Below are positions 16,889 to 27,000 of a DNA stretch of 64,000 bases, piece by piece. The notes beneath the pieces are model-generated. The model was given only the letters and a program-made list of their open reading frames with translations. It searched no databases and was not told the DNA's origin. This DNA is from Corallococcus sp. NCRR (GTDB taxonomy: Bacteria; Myxococcota; Myxococcia; Myxococcales; Myxococcaceae): NCBI RefSeq assembly GCF_026965535.1, contig NZ_CP114039.1, positions 4,278,001-4,342,000 on the forward strand. Direction: 5' to 3'. The stretch's first letter is position 1; each line of letters begins with the position of its first letter. The translations under genes were made by a program, and so were the position numbers.

Positions 16889-18095
16889 AGACGCGAAAGT
16901 TCGCGGGACCGGAGCGACCTCCTGGCGCTCCGGTCGTGTTCTTCGCGCCTTCCGCGCCAAGGCCCGCCGACAGCCGCTCCACGCGGGCCAGCAGGTCGGG
17001 AATCGAACCCGCGGGGGACAGCTGGATGGCCTTGAGCAGCGCCATCTCCAGCGCCAGCCGGGGCTGCGCCGCTCGCGACACGTCCCAGATGCAGCCGTGC
17101 ACGATGTCGAACAGCCGCGACAGCTGCGCCGTGTCCGCTTCCTTCGCCAGCGCCACCAGCGCCTTCTGCTCGGACTCCGCCAACTCCGCGGGTGCCTCAC
17201 CCAGCGACTTCGTCACGAAGAGGTGCCGCAGCTGCAGCGCCAGCTCCTCCGCCAGACGCTTCAGGTCCAGGCCCCGGTTGAACACCTCATCCACGCGGCC
17301 CAGCACGCGCTTCGCGTCCTTGCGGACCAGCGCCTCCGCGAAGTCCTGCACCACCGTGCGGTCGATGGCGCCCATCGCCTCCGCGACGGCCTCGTCCGTG
17401 GGGTTGGGACCGCACGACGCGAGAATCTGGTCCAACAGGCTCAGCGCGTCGCGCATGCCGCCTTCGGACTGGCGCACCACCAGCGACAGCGACTGCTCGG
17501 AGATGCCCGCGCCTTCCGCCTGGCAGATCTCCTTCAGGCGCTGGAGCATCCGCGCCGCGGAGATGCGCCGGAAGTTGTGGCGCTGGCAGCGCGACAGGAT
17601 GGTGTCCGGGAGCTTGTGCGCCTCCGTCGTCGCGAAGATGAACTTCACATGACCGGGCGGCTCCTCCAGCGTCTTCAGGAGCGCGTTGAACGCCGCCCCG
17701 GAGAGCATGTGGACTTCGTCGATGATGTAGATCTTGTGGCGGTCGCGCTGCGGCAGGTACTTCGCGTTCTCGCGAATCTCGCGCACGTTCTCGACGCCGT
17801 TGTTGGACGCACCGTCGATCTCCGCGACGTCCACGCTGGTGCCGGCGGTGATTTCGGTGCAGGCCCGGCAGGTGCCGCACGGGGTCGCCGTGGGGCCCTG
17901 CTCACAGTTGAGCGCCTTGGCGAGCAGGCGGGCGGCCGTCGTCTTGCCCACCCCTCGAGGACCGCAGAACAGGTACGCGTGCGCGACCCGGTCCATCTTG
18001 ATGGCGTTCCCGATGGTCCGGACCACGTGCTCCTGGCCGGTCATGTCATCGAACTTCTGCGGGCGCCATTTGCGGGCGAGGACGAGGTAGCTCAT
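16887..18095 (-). CDS. dnaX: DNA polymerase III gamma/tau subunit DnaX, ATPase part
   Basis: DnaX is the ATPase of the clamp loader. ATG at 18095 is chosen because family members start with M-S-Y-L-V-L-A-R-K-W; an upstream ATG at 18107 is possible. Domains I-III are complete: Walker A GPRGVGKTT near residue 45, the zinc module C-x8-C-x2-C-x2-C (CEQGPTATPCGTCRAC), Walker B IIDEVHML, sensor 1 FATTEAHKLP, the SRC motif near 168, and the conserved collar helix ending LLARVERL. The frame stops at TGA 16889-16887, giving a 402-residue gamma-like product. The tau portion continues in the +1 frame. If the frames are joined the protein is about 960 residues. Confidence 0.93.
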   Translation of the reverse strand: MSYLVLARKWRPQKFDDMTGQEHVVRTIGNAIKMDRVAHAYLFCGPRGVGKTTAARLLAKALNCEQGPTATPCGTCRACTEITAGTSVDVAEIDGASNNGVENVREIRENAKYLPQRDRHKIYIIDEVHMLSGAAFNALLKTLEEPPGHVKFIFATTEAHKLPDTILSRCQRHNFRRISAARMLQRLKEICQAEGAGISEQSLSLVVRQSEGGMRDALSLLDQILASCGPNPTDEAVAEAMGAIDRTVVQDFAEALVRKDAKRVLGRVDEVFNRGLDLKRLAEELALQLRHLFVTKSLGEAPAELAESEQKALVALAKEADTAQLSRLFDIVHGCIWDVSRAAQPRLALEMALLKAIQLSPAGSIPDLLARVERLSAGLGAEGAKNTTGAPGGRSGPANFRV

Positions 18096-18172
18096 GGGGA
18101 CAACCATCTAAACACGGCGGGCAAAAGGATCCATGGAACGTCCATTCCGCCCGCCGTGAGACGCACTCCGTG

Positions 18173-19711
18173 TCAGCGTCCGAGCGCCTGTAGCACCACG
18201 TTGGCCGCGTTGTGCCCCGCCGCGCCGATGACACTTCCCGCCGGGTGGCAGCCCGCGCTGCAGAAGTAGAGCCCCTGCACCGGCGTTTCATAGGGCAGCC
18301 GGTCGGTGAACCCGCGCTTGTTGTCCACATGATGGATGTGGCCGCGGGTGATGCCGAAGTGGGATTCAATCTTCGGCGGCGTGAGCGCGAAGTACTCCTG
18401 CACCAGGTCGCTGGTGCCGGGCGCGAAGCGGTCGCAGATGGACAAGAGGTGCTTCACGTAGCGCGCCTCCTCCTTCTCCCAGGTGGTGCCCTCCAGCTTC
18501 TCCGGCACCCATTCCACGAAGAGGGCGGAGTTGTGGTGGCCCTCCGCGTCCTTCAGCGACGGGTCCACCGTGGTGTGCACGTACCACTCGATGGAGGGGA
18601 ACTCCGCCAGCCGTCCCGCCTGCGCCTCCTTGTAGCCGTGCGCGAGCGCCCCGAGCACGTCGTCCTCCTGGGGCAGCAGGTGGATGGTGGGCCCGAACTG
18701 GCCCCGGTCCTCCGGCAGGCAGGTGAAGGTGGGCAGGGACTTGAGGCACAGGTTCACCTTCAGCGTGGTGCCCGGCGCGGACAGCCCGTCCACCTTGCGG
18801 CGGTAGTCCTCCGGCAGCGCCTTCGTGTCCACCAGCTTCAGCGTGCGGAAGGGGTCCGCGTTGGAGACCACGACCTTCGCGGACAGCTCCTCGCCATTCT
18901 CCAGCACCACGCCCTTCACCACGCCGCCGTCCACGCGCACCGACGCCACCTTCGCGTTCGTGCGCAGCTGGGCGCCGTGCTTGCGCGCGAGCGCCGCGAT
19001 GCGCTGGGTGACGGTGCCCATGCCGCCTTCGACGATCATCCACGTGCCGCCGCTGCCCGGCAGCCGGCAGAGGTTGTGCACCAGCAGGTTCATGCCCGTG
19101 CCCGGCGTGTCGTAGCCGCCGTCCAGTCCGGAGAACGCGTCGGTGACGGCGTACATCGCCTTCACGAAGTCGGACTTGTAGCCGAAGCGCTCCAGGTACT
19201 CGCGCGCCGTGCCGCGACACAGACGGATGAAGTGCTGGCGCAGGGCCGGGCGCACGTAGCGCTCCGCCGTCTCCTCCAGCGACAGCGGCGGCAGGAGCCA
19301 CGCGGGCGCCAGGTCCTCGCGCAGCGCCGCCAGCTCCGTGTTCATGGCGACGTGGGCGTTCCAGTCCGCCTCGGAGAAGAACTCGCGGAACTGCCGCTCC
19401 AGCTCCCGCTCATCCGAGCCGAAGAGCAGGTAGCGCTTGTCCAGGGTGGGCAGGAAGTAGTGCGGGTCGCGGCGCTTGAGGGGCAGCTCCAACTGGAGTT
19501 CCTGGAGCAGCTCCGGCGGCATCAGTCCCAGGAGGTACGCGCCCGTGGAGACGCCCAGCTTCGGGGCGGTGCGGAACGGGTACTCCGTCTTGCACGCGCC
19601 GCCCACCTGGTCCTTCTCCTCCAGCACGGTGACCGACAGGCCCCGGCGCGCGAGCATCGCCGCCGCGACAAGTCCGTTGTGGCCCGCGCCCACCACGATG
19701 ACGTCTGGCAT
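18173..19711 (-). CDS. FAD-dependent oxidoreductase of the phytoene desaturase/PYROXD2 type
   Basis: The protein is 512 residues. ATG at 19711 is chosen because AAGGAGGAAG lies just upstream and the Rossmann motif follows at once (VIVVGAGHNGLVAAAMLARRG, then VLEEKDQVGGAC). The second nucleotide-binding signature and the C-terminal GCHPAGSVIGAAGHNAA motif are typical of the CrtI-like flavoprotein group close to PYROXD2. Partner genes of carotenoid synthesis are absent here, so desaturation of phytoene is not implied. The substrate is unknown. The gene is divergent from the mannosyltransferase-like gene at 19821, with a 109-bp shared promoter region. Confidence 0.88.
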   Translation of the reverse strand: MPDVIVVGAGHNGLVAAAMLARRGLSVTVLEEKDQVGGACKTEYPFRTAPKLGVSTGAYLLGLMPPELLQELQLELPLKRRDPHYFLPTLDKRYLLFGSDERELERQFREFFSEADWNAHVAMNTELAALREDLAPAWLLPPLSLEETAERYVRPALRQHFIRLCRGTAREYLERFGYKSDFVKAMYAVTDAFSGLDGGYDTPGTGMNLLVHNLCRLPGSGGTWMIVEGGMGTVTQRIAALARKHGAQLRTNAKVASVRVDGGVVKGVVLENGEELSAKVVVSNADPFRTLKLVDTKALPEDYRRKVDGLSAPGTTLKVNLCLKSLPTFTCLPEDRGQFGPTIHLLPQEDDVLGALAHGYKEAQAGRLAEFPSIEWYVHTTVDPSLKDAEGHHNSALFVEWVPEKLEGTTWEKEEARYVKHLLSICDRFAPGTSDLVQEYFALTPPKIESHFGITRGHIHHVDNKRGFTDRLPYETPVQGLYFCSAGCHPAGSVIGAAGHNAANVVLQALGR

Positions 19712-19820
19712 GGTCTTCCTCCTTGGGGAAAAGGCCGTTCCTAGCCGAGCCCTGGCTTCCCCGACAAACACCGTGCGTCTTGCGCTGGACGTCAGGGCCG
19801 GAAAGAGTCGCGCCCGCCCC

Positions 19821-21287
19821 GTGAACGCCCCTCACTCCGACGCGCCCCCGGCCCCCGTCCCTCCCCAGGCTCCGTTGGAAGTCCCGGGCCCCGTCCGGAC
19901 GGGGCTGCCCGGAGCCTTGCGCGTGCTGGGGCTGCTCGCGGTGGCGCTGGTGCCCTGCGCCCTCGCGGTGAGCGAACTGGGGCGCATCCACCCGGACGAG
20001 GTGTTCCAGGCGCTGGAGCCCGCGTACTGGCGCGTGCACGGCTACGGCATCCTGGCCTGGGAGTGGCGCGAGGGCCTGCGCAACTGGGCCGTCCCCGGCG
20101 TGTTGGCCGCCTTCCTCAAGGTGGCGAACGGGTTCGGCGTCACCGACCCGCGCGTCTACCGGGGCGTGGTGGCGCTGCCCCAGTTCGCCCTGCACGCCTG
20201 GAGCCTGTGGGCCGTGTACCGCTTCGCGGAGCGCCGGGCGGGCCCGTGGGGTGGGGCGCTCGCGGTGCTGCTCGTGGGGCTGAGTTCGCCGGTGCTCCTC
20301 TTCGCCGGACGCACGCTGTCGGAGTCCTTCTCCGCGTCCTTCCTCCTGGTGGCCATGGAGGCCCTGGACCGGCCGGACACCGGCGCGGACGCGCGCGTGC
20401 GCCGGGCGGGGCTCGTGGGAGGCATGGCCCTGGGGCTCGCCGTGGTGACGCGCTACCCGTCCGCCCTGTTCGTGCTGGCCGCGCTCCTGTGGCTGGCCGC
20501 CGCCCGGAGGTGGCGCCTGCTCGGCTTCACCTGCGTGGGGGGCGCCGCGGTGGCGGTGGGGCTGGGGCTGCTCGACCAGTCCACCTGGGGCACGCCCTTC
20601 CACTCGTTCCGGGCCTACGTGGACTACAACCTCCTGTCCGGGAAGGCCGCCGCCGCGTTCGGCGCCTCACCGCCGGATTTCTACTGGGAGCCGCTGCTCC
20701 AGGCCGTGCCCCTCTGGGCCTGGGCCGCCGTGCCCTTGTCGCTGGCCCCCCTGGTGCGCTTTCGCGCGCTGTCCCTGCCCCTCACCTGCGCGGCCGTCTA
20801 CACCGCCGTCCTACTGGCCACGCCCCACAAGGAGGAGCGCTTCCTCTACCCGGGGCTGGTGGTGGCGCTGCTCGCGGCGGCTTCCCAGCTGGCCGCGTCC
20901 TTCGCCACGCTCTCCCGGCAGGGGCCGAGGAACGGGGCGGCGGTGCTCGCGCTGGCCCTGGGCTTCGTGCATGGCCGGGGCTTTCCCTCCAGCGACCTGC
21001 GCGCGGACCAGTTCCGCGCCATCGTCCGGGCCACGCGGGGGGACGCGACGGGGCTGCTCATCGTCAATGAGGGGCTGTGGGGCTCCGGGGGCTTCTTCTA
21101 CATCGGCAAGAACATCCCCTGGCGCACCTGCGACTGGCCCCGGGACGCGGCCTTCCAGGCCTCCATCCGCGACCGCGCCTTCAACCGCGCCGTCACCTTC
21201 GAGGGCCGGGCCCTGCCGGAGCTCCAGGCCGCCGGCTTCCGCGTCGTCCGCGAAGTGGGGCGCGAAACCGTGCTCGTCCGCGACTGA
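19821..21287 (+). CDS. Polytopic GT22-like (Alg9/PIG-B type) glycosyltransferase
   Basis: GTG at 19821 is the likely start; longer starts would run into the promoter of the divergent gene. The 488-residue protein has 8-10 hydrophobic helices. Early in the chain lies the motif H-P-D-E-V-F-Q-A-L-E followed by G-x-L-A-W-E-W-R-E-G. This is the signature loop of Dol-P-Man-type mannosyltransferases (GT22), with the Asp-Glu pair as catalytic or metal residues. H-K-E-E-R-F-L-Y-P near residue 335 is the second typical motif. It should transfer a sugar from a polyprenyl-phosphate donor on the outer face of the inner membrane. The acceptor is unknown and the gene stands alone. Confidence 0.85.
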   Translation: MNAPHSDAPPAPVPPQAPLEVPGPVRTGLPGALRVLGLLAVALVPCALAVSELGRIHPDEVFQALEPAYWRVHGYGILAWEWREGLRNWAVPGVLAAFLKVANGFGVTDPRVYRGVVALPQFALHAWSLWAVYRFAERRAGPWGGALAVLLVGLSSPVLLFAGRTLSESFSASFLLVAMEALDRPDTGADARVRRAGLVGGMALGLAVVTRYPSALFVLAALLWLAAARRWRLLGFTCVGGAAVAVGLGLLDQSTWGTPFHSFRAYVDYNLLSGKAAAAFGASPPDFYWEPLLQAVPLWAWAAVPLSLAPLVRFRALSLPLTCAAVYTAVLLATPHKEERFLYPGLVVALLAAASQLAASFATLSRQGPRNGAAVLALALGFVHGRGFPSSDLRADQFRAIVRATRGDATGLLIVNEGLWGSGGFFYIGKNIPWRTCDWPRDAAFQASIRDRAFNRAVTFEGRALPELQAAGFRVVREVGRETVLVRD

Positions 21288-21331
21288 AGCGAAGGCGGCG
21301 GCCGGGCAGGGGAGGGCAGGCCCGCAAAGCC

Positions 21332-21367
21332 GAAGCGCCGGCATCCCCGGAGGGATGTCGGCGCTTC
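21332..21367 (-). terminator. Hairpin after the SRP RNA
   Basis: A near-perfect inverted repeat (GAAGCGCCG-GCATCCC against GGGATG-TCGGCGCTTC, loop CGGA) lies about 10 bases beyond the SRP RNA 3' end and 45 bases beyond the convergent gene end at 21287. On the minus strand it is followed by a weak T-containing stretch only. It probably ends the tRNA/SRP transcript and may serve both directions. Confidence 0.6.
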
Positions 21368-21377
21368 AGGTGAGACA

Positions 21378-21464
21378 GAACGGCCGGGACACACGCGGAA
21401 GTACGCTACCGTTGCTTCCTTCCGGACCTGGCGGGGTTCGCGCCCCCACGTTGTCCCGACCACA
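21378..21464 (-). ncRNA. ffs: Signal recognition particle RNA (small bacterial type)
   Basis: Read on the minus strand, the region contains the invariant SRP domain IV core CCAGGUCCGGAAGGAAGCA followed by ACGGUAG. The outer ends GUCGGGACA and UGUCCCGGC pair to close the hairpin, giving a 4.5S-like RNA of about 85-90 nt. It binds Ffh and targets nascent membrane proteins. Exact ends are estimated from the helix. It is the last RNA of the serS/tRNA cluster, about 30 bases after tRNA-Ser(GGA). Confidence 0.92.
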
Positions 21465-21494
21465 AAATCCGTGCTGCGACTTCGAAAATAACAA

Positions 21495-21581
21495 CGGAGA
21501 GGGTGGGATTCGAACCCACGATACCCTTTCAGATATACACGCGTTCCAGGCGTGCGCCTTCAACCGCTCGGCCACCTCTCC
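21495..21581 (-). tRNA. tRNA-Ser (anticodon GGA)
   Basis: The 87-nt sequence folds as a class II tRNA. The acceptor GGAGAGG pairs with CCTCTCC, with discriminator G. The D-arm is GCCGAGCGGTTGAAGGC, the anticodon stem CACGC/GCGTG carries loop CTGGAAC, there is a long variable arm, and the T-arm is GTGGGTTCGAATCCCAC. Anticodon GGA reads UCU and UCC. CCA is not encoded. It lies 13 bases after tRNA-Ser(CGA). Confidence 0.97.
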
Positions 21582-21594
21582 AGAGACTTTGGAG

Positions 21595-21681
21595 CGGAGA
21601 GCGTAGGATTCGAACCTACGGTACCGTTGCCGGTACGCCTGATTTCGAGTCAGGTGCCTTCGACCACTCGGCCAGCTCTCC
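21595..21681 (-). tRNA. tRNA-Ser (anticodon CGA)
   Basis: This is an 87-nt class II tRNA. The acceptor GGAGAGC pairs with GCTCTCC, discriminator G. The anticodon stem CCTGA/TCAGG holds loop CTCGAAA, so the anticodon is CGA, reading UCG. A long variable arm and the T-arm GTAGGTTCGAATCCTAC are clear. It begins only seven bases after the tadA stop codon, so it is very probably cut out of the tadA transcript. Confidence 0.97.
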
Positions 21682-21688
21682 AGAATAT

Positions 21689-22156
21689 TCAGTTTTCGCG
21701 TCGCTTCGCGCGCAAGCGCTCGAAGAACGTCTTGAGAAGCTGGCGACTGTCGTCCGCCAGGATGCCACTTGTTACTTGGAGCCGGTGGTTGTGCCGGGGC
21801 TCTTCCACCAGGTTGTACAGCGAGCCGACCGCACCCGCTTTCGGGTCCATTGTACCAAAGACGAGTCGGGTGACACGAGACTGAACCAGCGCACCGGCGC
21901 ACATGGCACACGGTTCCAGCGTCACGTAGAGGGTCACCCCGGAGAGTCGCCACGCATCGCGAGCTTTCGCTGCGGCTGCCAGCGCGAGCATCTCAGCATG
22001 AGCAAAGGGGTTTCGGTCGCATTCACGGCGGTTGTAGCCCGTGCCCACGACGTTTCCGTCCAGCACCGCTACCGCACCCACCGGAACTTCACCGAGTGAA
22101 GCCGCTTCCCGCGCGAGCTCTAAAGCCTGCTGCATGAAAGCGATGTCGTCACTCAT
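21689..22156 (-). CDS. tadA: tRNA-specific adenosine deaminase TadA
   Basis: TadA converts A34 of tRNA-Arg(ACG) to inosine so that it can read CGU, CGC and CGA. The 155-residue protein has the zinc deaminase signature: HAE near residue 54, with Glu56 as proton shuttle, and PCAMC near 83-87 supplying two Cys zinc ligands. The start ATG lies 27 bases after the end of a tRNA-Arg(ACG) gene, the enzyme's usual sole bacterial substrate. The stop lies seven bases before tRNA-Ser(CGA). The gene is thus embedded within a tRNA array on the same strand. Confidence 0.96.
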   Translation of the reverse strand: MSDDIAFMQQALELAREAASLGEVPVGAVAVLDGNVVGTGYNRRECDRNPFAHAEMLALAAAAKARDAWRLSGVTLYVTLEPCAMCAGALVQSRVTRLVFGTMDPKAGAVGSLYNLVEEPRHNHRLQVTSGILADDSRQLLKTFFERLRAKRREN

Positions 22157-22183
22157 GAGACGTGCGCGCCAAAGAAGAAGTGG

Positions 22184-22257
22184 CGCTCCCTGGAGGATTC
22201 GAACCTCCGGCCTTCGGATTCGTAGTCCGACGCTCTATCCAGCTGAGCTAAGGGAGC
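22184..22257 (-). tRNA. tRNA-Arg (anticodon ACG)
   Basis: This is a 74-nt class I tRNA. The acceptor GCTCCCT pairs with AGGGAGC, discriminator G. The D-arm is AGCTCAGCTGGATAGAGC, anticodon stem TCGGA/TCCGA holds loop CTACGAA, and the T-arm is GGAGGTTCGAATCCTCC. Anticodon ACG is the substrate of TadA, whose gene starts 27 bases downstream. CCA is not encoded. Confidence 0.97.
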
Positions 22258-22289
22258 ATTTCTTCCGGCTGCTGCTTTACATCAAGTGG

Positions 22290-22376
22290 CGGAGAGAGAG
22301 GGATTCGAACCCTCGATACCCTTTCGAGTATGCAGGTTTAGCAAACCTGTGCCTTCAGCCTCTCGGCCATCTCTCC
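22290..22376 (-). tRNA. tRNA-Ser (anticodon GCU)
   Basis: This is an 87-nt class II tRNA. The acceptor GGAGAGA pairs with TCTCTCC, discriminator G. The anticodon stem CAGGT/ACCTG has loop TTGCTAA, giving anticodon GCT, which reads AGC and AGU. The long variable arm and the T-arm GAGGGTTCGAATCCCTC are present. It lies between tRNA-Ser(UGA) and tRNA-Arg(ACG). Confidence 0.97.
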
Positions 22377-22418
22377 AACTCTTCTCTGTCAAAGAACCAC
22401 GAAACTCAAGCTCAAAAT

Positions 22419-22505
22419 CGGAGGCGGTAGGATTCGAACCTACGGAAGGCTTTCACCTTCTGCGGTTTTCAAGACCGCTGCCTTCAACCGCTCGGCCACG
22501 CCTCC
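22419..22505 (-). tRNA. tRNA-Ser (anticodon UGA)
   Basis: This is an 87-nt class II tRNA. The acceptor GGAGGCG pairs with CGCCTCC, discriminator G. The anticodon stem GCGGT/ACCGC holds loop CTTGAAA, so the anticodon is TGA, reading UCA and UCG. The variable arm and the T-arm GTAGGTTCGAATCCTAC are clear. It is the first tRNA after serS, 126 bases past the serS stop. Confidence 0.97.
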
Positions 22506-22557
22506 ACAGCAGGTGCCGCTCGGTTCCCGGCGGGCCAACCGCGCCCGTGGGGCCGCC

Positions 22558-22585
22558 CTTCTACATCATTTCTTCCGCGTGGCAA
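22558..22585 (-). promoter_or_regulatory. Possible sigma-70-type promoter for the tRNA array
   Basis: On the minus strand TTGCCA and TAGAAG are separated by 16 bases, about 50 bases before tRNA-Ser(UGA). The -10 box is weak. If real, the tRNA genes are transcribed independently of serS as well as with it. Confidence 0.3.
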
Positions 22586-22631
22586 GCGAGATGTTGGCCC
22601 CTTTTTTACGACCGGGGCCCCATCGGCCTGA

Positions 22632-23954
<1,323 letters not shown>

Positions 23955-24000
23955 TCACCACGCGCCGGGTGCTCAAGGCCGGACGCCCGGAGGGGTGGGG

Positions 24001-27000
24001 TCAGTGTTCGAGGTCGTAGATTTCGTCCTCGATGTCTTTCTTGTCCGCCGCGTCCGGCTTCTTCACCAGGTACTCCTTGAAGGCCGTGATGGCGTCCTTG
24101 CGCTTGTTGCGCTCCTTGTAGGCGAAGCCCAGGTAGTAGAAGGACTGCGCGTTGTCCGGCTCGGCGGTGGTGGCCTTCTTGTACCAGTCGATGGCCTTGG
24201 CGTACTGGGCCTGCTCGGTGAAGGCGCGCGCGACCTTGTAGTAGACGTACGTGAGCTTCGGATCCGCCTTGAGCGCCGCCTGGTAGCGGCGGACGGCGTC
24301 GTCCCAGCGGGCGGCGTTGAAGAGCACGTCGCCCATGGCGCCCATCACCCGCGTGCGCTGCGGATCCGCCTTGAGCGCCGCCTCGAAGGAGGCGATGGCC
24401 GCGTCGAACTCGCCGCGCTCCAGGTAGGCGTGGCCCAGGGCCTCGTGCGCGTCCGCGTAGTTGGGCTCCAGCTCCACGGCGGCCTTCCACTGCTCGACGG
24501 CGTCCGGCAGCCGCTTCGCGTCGCGCAGGATGACGCCGTACGCGTACTTGTAGTCCGGGCGCTTGGGCGCGCGGTCCACGGCGGTCTTCATGCTGTCGAG
24601 CGCCTGGGTGTACTCGGAGCGCTTCGCGCGCACGAGGCCCAGGTAGTAGAGCGCCTCGTGGTTGGACGGCTCGTTGCGCAGCGCGAGGCCCAGGTTGCTC
24701 TCCGCGCCGGCCAGGTCGCCCTTCTCCAGGAGCACCGCGCCCAGGGTGATGGGCGTGGTGATGGAGCGGGGGTCCTCCCCCTTGGCCTTCTCCAGCTCCG
24801 CGGCGGCCTCGTCCAGCCGGTGCAGCCGCCAGAGGACCAGGCCGCGCTGCAGCCGGCCGTCCTTCAAGAGGTGCGGATCCAGCTCCAGGGCGCGGTTGGC
24901 CTCCGTCTCCGCGAGGGTGGTGTCGCCGTTGAGCAGGGCCACGCGCGACAGGCCCAGGTGGGCGTCCGCCAGGTTGGGGTCCAGCTGCACGGCGCGGTCG
25001 AACTCCTGCTGCGCGAGCAGGCTGTTGTTCTCCGCGAGCGCCAGCTCACCCAGGCCCGCGTGCACGCCCGCGTGCTCCGGCGCCTGCTGCGCGGCGGCCT
25101 CCAGCAGGGCGCGCGCGTCCGCGTTGCGGTGCTGCCGCAGGTACAGGCGGCCCAGGTACAGGCCCGCGTCCACCAGCTTCGCGTCGGCGGCGTTGGCGCG
25201 CTTGAAGTGGCCCTCCGCCTCCGTGGGCTTGTCGAGCGCGTCCTCGATGCGGCCGTAGAGGTACGCGATGCGCGCCTCGTTGGGGAAGCTCTTGCTGGCG
25301 GCCTCCACGGCGGTGAGCGCGTCCTGCATCTTGCCCGTCATCACCAGCGCGGTGATGTGGCCGTCCACGTACCCCAGGTTGTCGCTGTCCTCCTTCGCGA
25401 GCGAGGCGTAGAGCGGCAACGCGCCGTCGTAGTCGCGCTGCGAGCGCAGCACCTGGGCCAGCTGGGCCTTGATGAAGTCGGAGTCCGGGTTGTCCTTGAG
25501 GGCCGTCCTCAGCTCCGCTTCCGCTTCCTTGGGCTTGAACTGCTGGAAGAGGGCCACGCCCTTGAGGCCGCGGGCGCGGGCGCGCTCGGCGGGCCCCAGC
25601 GCGTCCTGGAGCTTCAGGGCGCTCTCCACGGCCTGGGCGCCCTGCTCGATGTTCGACTTGCGCACCAGGAGCTCCACCGCGGCCAGCTCCACCGCGGAGG
25701 CGGCGTGCTGCGGATCCGCGGCGAGCGCTTCCGCGTAGGCCTTGGCGGCCTCGTCGGCCTTGCCCTGCGCCTGGTACAGGTTGCCCAGCGCGTGGTGGGC
25801 CTTGGCGGACTTCGCGTCCTTCTCCAGCACCTTGGTCAGGGTGGCGACGGCGTTGCCGATGTCCTTCTGCTGCGCGTAGGACTCCGCCAGGAGGAAGGAG
25901 AGCTCCAGGTCGCCCTGGTTGTCCTCGCGCACGGCGGCGTCCCGCAGGCGGGCCTGCACCTCCGCCCCCTTGCGCTGGGTGAGGGCGATGCCGGCGGTGG
26001 TCTTGATGACCTCCACGTTCTTCTCACCCAGCAGCTCGATGGTCTCCATGTGCTTGCCGCACGCGGCGAGGTCGGAGCGCTCGCCGTCCGCGTAGCGGCG
26101 CTGCAGGTAGGCGACGGACTGGCACCAGAGGGCGCGGACCTCCGGGTACTCGTTCTTCGCCAGCACCTGGGCGCTCTTCGTGCGCGCTTCCTTGTAGCTG
26201 GCGTAGGTGTCCGCCAGCAGCCCCTTGCGCGCCTCCTCGACGAGCTTCGCTTCGGCGGAGCCGGAGGACACTCGGGAGGGGAAGAACTTGTTGCGGCCGA
26301 AGGCGCCGTAGCGGCTGGCCTCGAAGCTGGCGCCGGTGCCCAGCACGAGCACCGCCACGCCCGCGGCGATGAGGGCGGGCATGCGCTTCTTCCACTTGGC
26401 GTCGGCGGCGCTGCGGTCCACGACGGACACCGCGGCCATGCGGCCTTCGTAGAGCTGGCGCAGCCGCTCCATGCTGGCCTGCGGGTTGGCGGGATCCGTG
26501 GTGCCCGCTGCCTCCGGGGCCGGCGCGCCCGGGGTGGCCGCCAGCGGCACGGCCTTGGCCGGACCCTCCATCAGCCGCTGGATGGCGGCGGCGAACACGG
26601 GCACGGTGCCGATGGCGGACCACGCCTCCGAGTCCGGCGACACGTCCTCGTTGCCCAGGAGCTGGCCGTCCTCGAGCATCTTGACGATGACGCCCTCTTC
26701 GAACGGGCCGAACATCTTCCCGGAGCGGCGGCGCACGTGGAAGCGCTTCACCTGCACGCGGCCACCGGCGTCCTTGCCGGCGCTGTCGTCGATGAAGCTG
26801 AGCATCTCCAGGCCGTCCGCGGGGCCCGCGGCGGGCGGGGGCGGCAGCGGCGCGGAGAGGTCCGCTTCCAGGTCATCCACGGGCGCGGCGGTGGGGTCGA
26901 ACTCCAGCGCGTCCGGCAGGCCCGTGGCCGAGGAGGACGGGACGGGCGAGGGGTCGCCGAAGTCCACGTCGCCGAAGTCCACGGCGGGGTTGATGCGCGC

